A DNA stretch of 64,000 bases from the NCBI RefSeq assembly GCF_964204645.1, contig NC_134026.1:806001-870000 (forward strand), read 5' to 3'. How positions within the stretch are numbered: the stretch's first letter is position 1; every line of letters starts with the position of its first letter. Below, in pieces: positions 34,158 to 46,154 of this stretch. Made by a program: the position numbers and the translations under genes. The stretch is from Tubulanus polymorphus (Eukaryota > Nemertea > Palaeonemertea > Tubulaniformes > Tubulanidae). The notes under the pieces are model-generated. The model made no database searches. It saw only the letters and a list, made by a program, of their open reading frames with translations, and was not told where the DNA came from.

Positions 34158-34260
34158 GCACCGTCCGTATTGTTCGGAAATTCATATTCCGGCGGTGCTG
34201 CATTTTAGTGCACAGAAATTCCGCTAACGTAATTCATAGGGGCAGCACTGAACGGTCAAG
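34158..34260. mobile_element. Single copy related to the 342-bp array fold-back element
   Basis: The left end GGCACCGTCCGTATTG and the right part CCGCTAACG, then GGGGCAGCACTGAACGGTC, match the arms of the fold-back element at 10815-10993, with a shortened middle. It lies between the cyclase and MYBBP1A 3' ends. Confidence 0.6.
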
Positions 34261-35000
34261 ATCTAACACAGTTTCGCTGTTCTACTGTGGCATGTGAGGA
34301 ATGCCGAAATCTTTCTTGTTCAAATTTCATTCATCACTCAAAACTAGTTTGAATCAAAAGAACAATTGAATCAACGTTGAATCAACGTTAAAGCTTTATT
34401 TGCTTTTGAAATAGATTTTTAAGCCACTCTCTCTAGAACTCTTTGTTCAGCGAATGTATTAGCATGCGGTAAAGCGGCAGCGTTTAGTGATGACTTACAT
34501 GCCACAGGAAGAAATCAAAGCAAATTAACTTTTATTCCCCCTAAAAAATGTATGTACGTGACGTGGCCTAATGTTGTACATTTATCGAACTGAAAAATAG
34601 TGGCCCTAGGAAGGATTGTTTTGACCGCCCTGAGCATGATTTACCAGAGGCTTACGCTTAAAATGTTGATTACTATCTTATAGGCCTACAGCGCTGAAAA
34701 CGAATCAATTTTGATGAGTGAAAACTTTCTCCATTGTCATTCACTTCATCCACGCTTTTGTTCGTATGATATTCACCACCGGACAGTGTTTCATTTTTAT
34801 TCGTTGTATTTTAGATGTCATTGAATAATTCCTCTAGTCAATCACTTCACTGCAGGGGTGAAAACCGATCTATTGAATTTGAATCCCGAATCATTGAAAG
34901 TCTCTCACCATGAACAAAACACTTAACAAATTCGACTAATTATCATAATTATATGTTCTTTAATTAAAATCAAAATTCCTGTTAAAAAACATAACTCTTT
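34261..35000. other. Convergent intergenic region and MYBBP1A 3' UTR
   Basis: No gene supported. The MYBBP1A transcript ends on the minus strand; an ATTAAA-type signal lies on the minus strand near 34959-34964, about 40 bp past the stop codon. Confidence 0.45.
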
Positions 35001-38000
35001 TCAAATCTTTGACGATTTTGGTGTTCTTGGAGTTTTAGTGGATTTCGGGGTTTTTGTTTTAGAAGGTTTTGGAGTTTTAACTGATACATCTTCAACATTA
35101 CCATTGATTGAAACATTTTCTAATTGACTTTCCGTACATTTAACTCCTAAATGTTTACTTTTCTTCGAAGATTTTGGAGTTTTTACAGGAATTTCAACTT
35201 CGGAATTCCCATTTTCAATTGAAGGAGTAACGTTAGTCTCATCAGTTTTCTTTAAAGATTTCGGGGTTTTATGTTTTTTACCCTGGGTTTTGGGCAGAGG
35301 CGATTCTAAAACAATACTAGACGTATCTAATTTTACATTTTCTTCTCCATTCTTTTTCTTTTTAGAAGATTTAGGAGTTTTAGACGTTTCATTTTTAGGA
35401 CTAGTAGAAATTTCTGAGCAGATATTCGCTGAAGATTCGGTTGACGATTCAGATTTACGTTTTCTGTTTTTCTTTGATGATTTTGGAGTTTGGTTTGTAA
35501 TTTCAGTTGAATCTGGTTGATCCTCTGTCGGTATGCCGACACTAGTATCGCCGCCATTAGTTTCAGTTTGTGATAGCTTCCTCTTTCTTTTACACGCGAT
35601 TCTAAAATACAAAATACGTAAATCAACATCAATCTAATAAATAATTGACATTAGAATTATCCATGATCCATGTTTTTAGTTCTGGTTTGTAAATTATAAA
35701 CTGAGATTTACAATTTCCTTTCAAAAACTTCAGATTCAAAACTAAAGGGTTCGTAGCATCCTTTACATCTAACTTCAAGACTTGACAGGTTTCAAATAAA
35801 TCAAGACTCCTGACCCTGTTTAACAGTTGTGAGTTCAGTTCAACTCTAGGGTCACGTTAACTATCTATGAATTTCTTCAACTTAAGAGTCATAATCTAAC
35901 AGAACACTTCAACTCACAATGTATCTTGAAGCTTGAGAATACGATCACAAATCTTTCTCACATCCTTTTTCAACGATGGAATCGCTTTCAACTTCTCCAC
36001 GTTTGATTTAATGTTTTCATCCAGTTTCTGAAAATCAACAAAATGTCAACATTAGGAATTAACAGGATTTTCAGTTGAACGCAATCATCTAGTTCTCAGA
36101 ATAGTCGAGTTGGTTAGTGAACTCACCAGGACAACGTTCGTACGTTCCGTTGTTAAAACAGTCTTCATGTAACAACTGAGCAGTTCTATCAGATATTTAG
36201 GTTTTATTTCACTTTCAGCCAGTGAGTTTTCCAATGCAGCGTTCACATGTTTTGAAAGTTCGCTAAAGAAGTCTTTCCATTTCGGTTTCATCGCCTCCAT
36301 CTATATAGATAAGCATACAGAAAACTTATCATTTAGCTATCAGATAATCTTACTTCCATTAGCTTTACACTTATTTTCAAGTGAAAGAACTTCACTTACC
36401 ACAGTTTTGGTAACCATCATTTTTAACATAGTACAAGCTTGAGTCTGAAACAAAGAATGGGATAATGTTCAACCATTTGAGCATACATATCCATTGAACT
36501 TGATATTTTCTTTCCTTCAACATATTCATTATGTGGAACATTGCTGTACATAAGTAGACGAAGAGATACACAATATCCATGTATGATGATAACGAGAGAA
36601 ATCCCACAATAACGAAACCAAGATTAGATTGAAAAATTCTATATCAGAATGATTATATTTGAGGCAACTGTTAGCCATCATCAGGCTTACTGGGTACTAC
36701 AATATGCCTGATGATGGCTAACAGTTGTTAGCCGAAACGTTGCTCTTCAAATACAATCATTCTGATATAGAATTTTTCAATTTTAGCTTTGTTATTGTGG
36801 GATTTCTCTTGTCTCGTGCTGTACATAAGAGTTACTGAAGATAAATACAAGACTAGATACAATACACAAGGAACATTAGGTTCATATACGATCAGATATA
36901 TTCAACACAGGACTCTAGATGCAGTTGTAGATAAGACTTACCCGACAAAACAGACGAACATCAGCATCAGTGATGTATGTCAGCAGATCTTTGGACAACG
37001 GCCACAAAAATATCTGTAAAACATAAACATTATTTACAATCAACATCGAGAGCACTGAACCAGTGAATGAATAAGTTACAGCGTAAATATGTTTGAGAAC
37101 TTACAGGATGATTAGACATCATTCTATTGAATAATAAATGATTCAAGTGACTGTCCCTACAATGAAAATGACAATTCATTAATTCAGAATGTTTTTCAAC
37201 TTGAAATCACTAGATCACATTTTGTTTTCTCTGCTGTACCTTTTTTCCATGAAATCTTTCAGAGCACTTCTCAAAACGTCCATTATTTCAATACTGTGAA
37301 CATTAGTGTCCTATGCAAACAAAAGTAGTGAGTAAAATAATCAGGGTTGTTACAGATCTGGGAATCCAAAATTCCCCAATATTTTCCAACCCCTGATCTA
37401 AAGTCCCTGATCATAAGATACCATCAGAGGAGGCAAGATGTTTATTACACTATTTGTTAAAAGGTTTCTTGAGAATCATGAATACACGCATTTAAAAGTT
37501 TCTGAATATCTACCTGTAATTCATCATCCCTTCTCCTCTCTTGACCGCGTGTTTTTGCAGTTTCTGGTGATTGAGACAGCAATTTGATCTAAACATTAAA
37601 TTGATATCACAGTATTTACCAATCTGTTACAAAATAAATAGATGCTTTACGCAAAAAAGAACGTACCAAAAATGCACAACCATTCGATATTTCATAGGGG
37701 GGTAGACCAGACGGTTTCAGTAACTGTTTAATCATTGATGATATACGATCCCGATCTTCATGGCTTAATTTCACCAACTACACGAGTAAAACAATGAATA
37801 AAGAATTCAGTAATCAATATATAACGTGTACCGGGTCGTGTAATGGTTAAATTCGATTTAAAATCAGTACCGTCTTATGTTTACAAAGATGACGAAAAAC
37901 GTTAGTAGATTTTTCGCACAGTTTTTTCAAAGCGACATCTTTTGCTCCGTAACTGATCAGATTCAATAGCGGAATAACCATTTCTAACAATACACACGGT

Positions 38001-41000
38001 GCAGTATCATCATTCTTTATCAACATCGTTAACAAGTCTAAACATCTACAAAATTACAATCAGATACAGATGAAGGTGAACAAGAGTAGACAGGAACGGT
38101 TAGTGTCTATGATATTTCGTCAGGTAGCCTAGCTCAGTCAATTTTAGTTGTACATATCTGGTATAGGTCTTAAAAATATCCAGCAACACATGGGCAGCTC
38201 AACTTAAACATTCTTAATCCATTTTACATTGTATTGAATACACTGTATGTATATACACTGGTCATTCTAAGACCTATATCAGGTATGTACTACCGTACCA
38301 AGATTGACTAAGTTAAATATATTGAATTAGAAACTACTATATTATTGAATACATATTTCTGACCTCATTTTATATTGCATCACTTGTTGTTTTTTTTCTT
38401 CCTCTTCTTTTTTACGTTTTCCCTTCGACATACTGCGGAATGCCTCGGCTAATGCATCGTCGACTCGAAACATCGCTTCATCGTCGAAATCTTCTTCATC
38501 CGATTCCTTAAATATACAAACAAACAATCTACAATCAATCTCACCATCTTGTACAGAAATTACTTCAAAACTGAAATCATACTCCAACTGGATGCTATGT
38601 TATGATATGACATGGTAAATATTCGAATTATCAGTACACCTATGTTTTATAGGGACTCATAGAATTCTACATAAGCTCCCAGTTATCTGCGTTTATCCAC
38701 CACTCCCGGCTACCGTCAAGTAAAAGCTTAGTCCGCCATAATCAACAAAATTGCGGAGGTTCTGAAAGTGGTGGATAACTGGGGATTGACTATTTTGGAG
38801 CTGAATGGTTTCTTAAGTTTCTGTATTTTTGAAGAATAAATTTTCTGGTTTTTGACAAATGACGAATATTTTACATTTTCTACTGACCTCTTTTTCACTG
38901 TCAGCCGCAGCGCTTCCTAACGCTGCTTTCACCGTCTCCCTGAAATTAACGTCGATATCCTCCTCGATATCGCTGTCTTCACTAACATCGCTGTCATCTT
39001 CATCATCAGCATCACTTTCATCATCATCTTCCTCTTTAGGTTCGGGTGTATCATCGACGCTAACACTGCTTGGATCACTCAATAAGCTCTCATTCTCATT
39101 ACCGCTGTCTACGTTCATATCTGTTATTAATAAATCACTCGTATTCATAACAATTTCCTTGATAAAGGTAGATTTTTAACAGCGAGCTGAGAATGGTGTT
39201 TTACTGGAATTTTACTAACCTTCCTCCTCAAATGCTAAAACACCATCATCTTCTTCATCTGGTTTTTCAGTTGTTAAAACCTTGAATTAAATACAATATA
39301 CATATTACTTCTATTACAAACACAAATAACTTTTTTTAACTACAGAACAATATCATGTTTACACGTAACTTACATCTATTATCAGTTTCACAGACGATGG
39401 AGTCATATGTGAACTGAGCAAACCGAACACGTCGTTTACGGCATTTCTGATCAGATTCGAATTCAACGACAACAAACTCAAAAACAAATCGGTTATAACT
39501 TCAATCCATTCCTGACCATCTGAAAATAACATTGAGACAAATTATAATGAGACATAAATCGAAAATTCCTTGATTTCCAAGAAAGGATTCAGAATTCCCT
39601 GATTTTTCACCTCATAGGGGAAAATAAATCGAGATATTCCCTGATTTCCCCGAAGAACCCTGTACTAATAAGCTTTTTTTGCGCAAAGTACACAAAACAA
39701 TATACCTGCATCATCATTCTTGGCAACTGATTTTCGGCGTTTGTGAAATGCTTTCTGGTAACAGATATGAAGGTCCTGAAAATCAACACGAGGAAGATTT
39801 GAATTGAATTCTCAAGTAAAGCGAATCAACTGTCAACATTTCAGCGAATACGAACCTGCAATCCATCGATAGCATGTTGTTCATCTGTCAGTAACTGGAG
39901 ACCCAAATGTAGGAATAACATCCCAAACGCGTGATTATCATTAATCGATTTATCATGTTCAACCTGAAACAAGTTATATTCGTACAATAGGGTTTGGATT
40001 TGCTCTGATATTCAGATATCCACTGAACTAAATAACAAACCTTTCCAATGATTTTTTGAACAGCTTTGTACATGTTCTGCCATTCTTCTTTTGCCTACCA
40101 AAACAAGTGGTGAACGTTTTCATTATAACATTAATCATGCGATAAACCTAATCACTTTTTGGAGAATTTCGGTATTATTTACCTCATCGCTCCACTGTTT
40201 CCTCAAACTGACAATCTTCGATGAATCAAGTAACTCCTGGAATGTACGTTATAACAAATCATGAGAATGTGAAATAGGAGAGAGAGCTGAAATAGGAAAT
40301 ATCTATCAACTAGCTAACTACATGTATAACTTACCTGGCCATATTGAATTATGTCAAATAGGTTCTCCATATTATTAGTAAAATGTTCTGAAAAAACATT
40401 AAGATTTGAAATGTATTTTCAGTATTAAGATATGTATGAAACAGGTAGGTGAAATATGAATACTTACTGAGTTGACCTTCACCCTGATGATGGACAGACG
40501 TCATGCCATGCAGCGCTTTAGCGAACGAATCTTTTAGCATGTGCTGTAGTTTAGAGTTGATAGTTTGAGGCGGTATCATCTTTTCACACTGATACGGAGG
40601 TAGAACAAAAATTCATGAATAATTCTATACGACTCGTGCGAATAAGACATCATTCAGTTTTACTTACGTGTAGTATATCCGCAGACGTCTTGTTTACGAG
40701 AAAGAATGAATGTAAGAACAAGAATTTGATGACTTTCCGTTGTTGTTCCGTCGGGAGATGACTACAAAGTAGAGTTAACTGCGATCCGGCCCAGTTACAT
40801 ACATCAGAAACATCCGATTTCTGTTCACTATAAAATACGAATAAACCTCGTTAATCCACAAGATTTCTTTCACATTTCGTTTTCACGACAGATGAATATC
40901 AGGTGTGCGTTTATCTTACCCAAAAATATTCTCATCGTGAAATAACTCCATGCATTTTTCCGAAAACCATTGCGCAGCTTCTGGTTTCAACTGAAAAATT

Positions 41001-43999
41001 GGATTTGCAAATACTGTCTATAACAAACAGCCATTCTATTCACATAGGGTTATACACATTTATTGATTGTTGAACGATGTAAAACTTCTATTTCATAACA
41101 CTTATTTTGAATTAACTGAAATAAGAAATAATTCTCGACTTACAGCAAGTAGAATGTGATGTATGGTTTTTGATTGTGTAATACTATCATACTGTACATT
41201 CCCGTGTAACAAACATTTCACGGCCGCTTTCTGCGTTTCCACATTCTCCGTATTTCGTACGTATTTCAGAATATCGTCATTCTACAAAAATGTTTCTAAA
41301 ATATTGTAAACTACAGTAATCATCCCGTTACCTAGGAGCGGTGTGGCCGAGCGGTTAGAGCATTCGGCTCTGGGAAGCCAGGTCGTAGGTTCGAACCCCG
41401 TACATTGCCGTAGTGTCCTCGGGCAAGACACTTATCCTCATTGCCTCTCTCCACCCACGAGTAAATGGGTACCTGGTCTGATAGATGACTCCTGAGCGCC
41501 AAGCAGCTGCTCGGATGTTACCTCTCCCCAGGGAGAGATGACTGATACATGGAATAGAGTTATAAGCTGGGGGTAATAATACCAAGTTTGGAGCGCATTT
41601 GAACAGACTCTAGTTCGGATACCTGCGCTATATAAATGTCAATTATCATTATTACCTAGAAACATGGCCAACTGTTGACACGAACTTGGAGAAAATGTAA
41701 TTACCGGTACTGTGCTAATTTTTCCAGTTTCAGTTTGTTTGACTATGCATGTAGACTATCTACTTTCATTATATATATACAGTCAAAAACTGTACAAGGA
41801 AGGAAAATGGATAGTATTCAAGATACTCTTTATTGATCAGTAATTCAATCAATATCGGTATTTCTTGAGATATGAAAACTTATATAATCATTTACCAATT
41901 TTTTGGCGACAGGATGCAGAGCTAATTTGCTAGATGCGATATTTGTCACAATCATATCTCTGATCTCTGGTTTTAGAATTCTCTTGATCTGGTTAGCGCT
42001 AGGGTTTAGCTCTAAAGCCTGCGACACCAACTGTAGAGCCAAGTGCTTATTCTTGACGTAATCATCAGAAATCATTGTACCTTAAAAATGAAAAATTGCA
42101 GAAGATGAAAAATAATGCGATAGATTTTCAACTAAAGACCTGACTAAAAATGAGATTTCTTAAAATACTCACCCGCGACAACAGAATTCCAGAATTTTTC
42201 AAATATGTCTGATTGTAAAGCAGTCCTGAGGATTTCCACACAAACAGAATGCATTGGAGGTTTATTAACCCATGAATTCTACAATAAATGCATTTTTCAA
42301 TTAGATTACACTTAAAATCGTTTTTTAAGGGAATTCTGCGAAACACTGTAGCCTACATACCATCATAATTTCAGCTAAATATTTGAAGTTATGCTCGACC
42401 AAAATGGAACTTCCATTCCAGTGTTCCCTCATAAACTTCTCATTGATGACAGTCTGAGAATAAATAGAACAAACATAAATCATTGAGAAATATACTCGCC
42501 ATTGCATCTGATAAGTTCATTTGTCAAAATGATAACTTACTGGTTGTGACCTGCTAATCAGAATCAACAGCAGTAAACTGTCGGCAGATTTACAATTTTT
42601 CCATCCTAAAGTCAGTTCCTCATTCAGTAGAGGTAAAATCGCTTTCGTGAAAATCTTTTGTGAAACCTAGAACGCGAAAAACGATCATTCATAAAAATTC
42701 CATCAATTCAGATCGTTTTTCATATCCTCGATGCTAAACTGACCTTGCTGGATATTTGGCTGATTGTATGAATACAAAGTTGTTGAAGAAAGTTTCTTTC
42801 TTGTCTTATTTGAAGCAAGCTATTCATAATTTTTCCGATATCTGAGTTTGATGCCTACAAATTTGAGCAGAGAAATATTGATTCCAATCCTCCAGAAATT
42901 GAAGACAGGAAATATATACATTTTCATAGATAAGATACTATTTTTCAGGTTCTGATGAATCCTTAGATTAAGCTCTTCATCAGGCACTGACAAAAACATC
43001 TTACATTTCACTTACATTTTTGACAATATCCGACTGCACTAGACACAGATAGACCATCACCTGAGCCCTGTAAATACCTGTTCGATCCTACATTACAAAT
43101 AGATAATATTCATTACACAATAATCCCTGACTAAAGATTATTTAGGGCCTGTTGATTGGATCGATCAGTACAGTTGATAGATCTACCTGTTTTGTATCTT
43201 TAGTTCCTACTGTAAACTCAGAGTCTGATAATTTCAGTAGCTGAGACACACTGATACTAGGAAACATCCGTAAAACCTGCAACAAATCAATTATTTATCA
43301 ATCAATGGATCTTATATTTTTTCAAAAAAATCAGTCATCGAATACCGTTTTAATAAATACCTGGGTTAGGGCCATCGCGAAACCAGGACATGCCCACTGA
43401 CGATTTGACGCAAGACCACGAATTAATCTTTTCAAAGTGTACATTAATTCCTTGTTTTCTTCCTAAAAACATAAAAAGTGGAAAAAATTTGTGCAAATTT
43501 AGATGCCACATTATCATGCACCAAAATAATGGAAATTGAAATTTTTCGGACTAACTTTTCGAGACCTTTGTGATAAATTACACGGAAAAAATATTTTTGT
43601 GGAGGGACCGAATGAAACTGAAAACTGCACTGGCGCCCCAGATAATTTTACGCGGGGGCGGTAAGCCTATTATTGCCTCGTCGGGAGCTGGATACCTCCT
43701 TGTAATTAAAAAACTAAATTAAAGCAATTCTTATATAAGAAACAATTGATTAAAAATTCGCCAACCTCGTCATCTTCATCCTTTTCATCCTTAGATGGAC
43801 GAGGAGTACTCGACTTCAGCTGGAGAATCTGAATTAGTTTTTCGCACGCATTAAATCGAGTATTTTCATCCTCGACCGACAGGTTCCAAAATGTATCGAG
43901 TAGAGTTGAATCTACTGGGTGTATTTTCTTTTTTGGGCCGTCTTTAGAATTCAGGGACGGCATTTTTGTGGCCGATTTCGATGTTTTTGTAGTAGACAT
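35001..43999 (-). CDS. MYBBP1A: MYB-binding protein 1A (POL5 family)
   Basis: A nucleolar regulator of rRNA synthesis and transcription co-repressor, the animal counterpart of yeast POL5. 32 exons join in phase to 1338 residues (human about 1328): 43999-43766, 43462-43361, 43276-43187, 43087-43016, 42854-42744, 42666-42541, 42453-42361, 42278-42173, 42080-41896, 41281-41144, 40990-40920, 40827-40668, 40588-40468, 40387-40335, 40236-40183, 40094-40041, 39963-39856, 39775-39706, 39519-39374, 39280-39220, 39120-38888, 38506-38364, 38045-37871, 37777-37667, 37588-37514, 37310-37240, 37156-37105, 37013-36942, 36444-36400, 36300-36127, 36027-35918, 35601-35001. Family signatures are LLDTFWNLSVEDENTRFNA, YTLKRLIRGLASNR, PGFAMALTQ, and, after an acidic region (about 700-805), MFRVDDALAEAFRSM. 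Helical armadillo-like body. The last 200 residues are basic with about eight TPKSSKK-type repeats, typical of the nucleolar tail. I started at MSTTKTSK; an in-frame ATG 21 nt upstream is less likely. Divergent from the zinc-finger gene. Confidence 0.96.
36593..36820. mobile_element. Fold-back element with a hammerhead-like core, in a MYBBP1A intron
   Basis: Long inverted repeat. The left arm contains GAGAGAAATCCCACAATAAC and TTCTATATCAGAATGAT, and the right arm holds the complements (to about 36811). The right inner part reads CCTGATGATGG, a GGCTAAC/GTTAGCC hairpin, then CGAAACGTTG (36707-36742). The left arm, read on the minus strand, has the same CCTGATGATGGCTAACAGTTG but lacks the GAAAC part. 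This resembles terminal sequence of Penelope-like retroelements. It fills most of the intron at 36445-36941. Confidence 0.6.
41328..41659 (+). mobile_element. tRNA-derived SINE with target-site duplication
   Basis: The body runs 41336-41651. A tRNA-like head begins GAGCGGTGTGGCCGAGCGG (A box TGGCCGAGCGG), with B box GGTTCGAACCC at about 41389. It is followed by a conserved SINE body (GGGCAAGACACTTATCCTC, GTAAATGGGTACCTGGT) and a 3' GCGCTATATAAATG with ATT-rich tail. It is flanked by identical 8-bp TTACCTAG duplications (41328-41335 and 41652-41659), showing retroposition in the intron at 41282-41895 of MYBBP1A, antisense to that gene. Not a functional tRNA gene. Confidence 0.9.
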
Positions 44000-44379
44000 G
44001 CTGAATCTGTATATATACACACGTGTGGAGCCGTTAAGTAAAACCAGTTGCTGAAATATCTAATCAATTAAGGACTATGATTTTCTATTCGTTAGCAATA
44101 TTTTAATAGTTTTTCTATCCGATGATATAAGCGTACACAGAATTAATCGGGAATTGGCCGTAATTTGTGGTTTTTTTAATGTTTTGATGGTTTTGAACAA
44201 TTAAATTGAATATCATCAGTTCAGCAAATTTGTCTGTCTTTGCGGATTTGACCACAAATACAATACAATAATACAACTTTATTCAAATTATTTAATCCAT
44301 TTCCGCGTTTTATGCTTAACTATTGGTTATTCTGACAGGGAAGTTTTCCAAGATTTTGCATCTTATCTATTCAAATACG
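44000..44379. promoter_or_regulatory. Shared divergent promoter region, MYBBP1A / zinc-finger gene
   Basis: 380 bp separates the MYBBP1A ATG (43999, minus) from the inferred zinc-finger gene ATG (44380, plus). No other gene or repeat is visible, and it must hold both 5' UTRs and start sites. No TATA box is clear in either direction. Confidence 0.45.
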
Positions 44380-46154
44380 ATGTTATTTCTTGGTAAGTTG
44401 ACCAAACAATCGTAAACCCAATTAACGACAATTACTTAGCGGTAGGGAAAAGGGGGAATTCGTAATTGTAGCAATCTGCCATCACACTGTGGTGTCATCC
44501 ATCATCCTGACATCCATCAAATTGTCACAACACTGAACAACAAGCCCCTGTTGTAAATGTATCTAATTTCTTCTATTCGAAACATCTTCTATTCTCACTC
44601 ATATCATGTGTATTCTAATCTTGCGATGATATTTTTCAAATCAACAAATTCAGTATCGCCATTCATCTATATCAATCCATGCATTATTCCCTAGCCAAGA
44701 AGAGAGGAGGGGGAGATCTGCATGTAGTACTAATCATCCGTTTAATTTTGCCAGAAATCACCGAATCGCAAGTTGTCGCGTGTATCAGAAATCACACCGA
44801 ATTGTTGGATCAGATTGTTATCGATGTTGATGAAGAAACGTGGATGAGATGGCAGTTTCAACGAAATCAATCTTTAACAGTCGAACAATCATCTACAGCA
44901 GGTTCGTACGAGGAAGGTTTCTAGAGATGAATACGTCTCTGAAATGTGAATTTTAATTCTATATGTTACTAGTATTTCTTGATAACAAATTTCGCTTGTA
45001 ATCTTTCAGATTTGTATATTGTGTGGGTCTTGATCTTATCGTCTGTTGACCACGTCAACAGCGTACCGGTTGTTCTACTAAAAAAACTAGAATTATTTTT
45101 TTACTTTCAGCTGAAGAAGTAAACGACGTCCCGAGGAAATCGATGAATATTTACAACGAACCGCAAAATTCACGCGCAGAAAACTACGATTGCGCGGGAA
45201 ACGATGAACTGATGGTGAATGCAAAAAATAACCGGCTAGAAACTGAAAACAATCTGAACCATGACGACGGTCGGTATGAGTCACAATACGACGAAGACAG
45301 CTATGACGAGCATAGTTCATTATTACAGGATATGACGGCTGTTAGCGGTGATTTACACCGGATAGCTGCATCTACTAGCGGTTTAGTCAAACAAGAGCCT
45401 TTCGATATTTCATCGCAAGAATATTCGATAAATCAAGCACAAATATGTTCACAATTGCGTACGTAATTTCCTCATTAAATCTGCCATAATTTCAATTCAG
45501 ATTTAGCGCACAATTTTACGTGTTTAATACGTAGGTCCACTTCAGGGGCCAGTTGCTCAAAAGTTGGTTAAAGATAACCGGCCGTTAAATACCATAGTTA
45601 CAATGAAATTTCAATTGTCACCATATCAACTATCCACTGGTTAACTATAACCAACTTTTGAGCAACCGGCCCCTGACGTTCTCTTAGACAAATTGGTAAA
45701 TTATTACTTCTTTTTCTCAGGCTCAACCAAGAACAAGAAGAAGTGTTCTTCAACTCGCGGTAGTTCGGCTAAGATGACGAGACACGTCGGTGCATTACCG
45801 AAATCAACAGGTCAGATGTTTCCGCAGCCGCAACAACGTACAAACCATTCTATCTGTTACAATATTCACAATTCAGTTTTAACGAAGAAGTTATCGTTAA
45901 AACATAGCGATGATCGGGGGAGAAAATATCAGTGTAACTTGTGTAGAAAACGCTTTTTAAACGCCGGGCACCTGAAAGAACATCTCGTTACACATTTCGA
46001 CGTTAAACCGTTTAACTGTTCGGTGTGCAATAATTCATACACTCGACAACGTAATTTAAGGAATCATTTTATACAAAGACACCCGCAACGACAAGATCTA
46101 ATAGCTGCCGTTTCTAAAAATTCGTACAATCAGTTTCAACAGAATTCTATCTAA
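44380..46154 (+). CDS. C2H2 zinc-finger protein, isoform with proximal terminal exon
   Basis: Predicted transcription factor of 313 residues from exons 44380-44392 (inferred: ATG plus a GTAAGT donor, phase-compatible), 44755-44901, 45111-45458 and 45721-46154. The shared N-terminal 169 residues are acidic and helical near the start (ITESQVVACIRNHTELLDQ) and hold a VKQEPF sumoylation-type site near the end. This terminal exon codes a basic linker and two fingers (about 241-290): CNLCRKRFLNAGHLKEHLVTH, wait-free linker DVKPF, then CSVCNNSYTRQRNLRNHFIQ with a final H, followed by PQRQDLI and a stop. The second finger has an H-x4-H spacing. No BTB domain is seen. The first coding exon is the weakest part of the model; another 5' exon is possible. 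Target genes unknown. Confidence 0.72.

Noticed and set aside
35290-35520. Ser/Phe-rich ORF on the plus strand
   Set aside because: Antisense shadow of the Lys/Ser-rich MYBBP1A tail.
41336-41410. tRNA-Leu/Ser-like gene
   Set aside because: No closing acceptor stem; continues into a SINE body with tail and target duplication.
42930-43000. CTGATGA...TCATCAG palindrome as a third hammerhead-like motif
   Set aside because: It is a simple inverted repeat without the GAAA strand.
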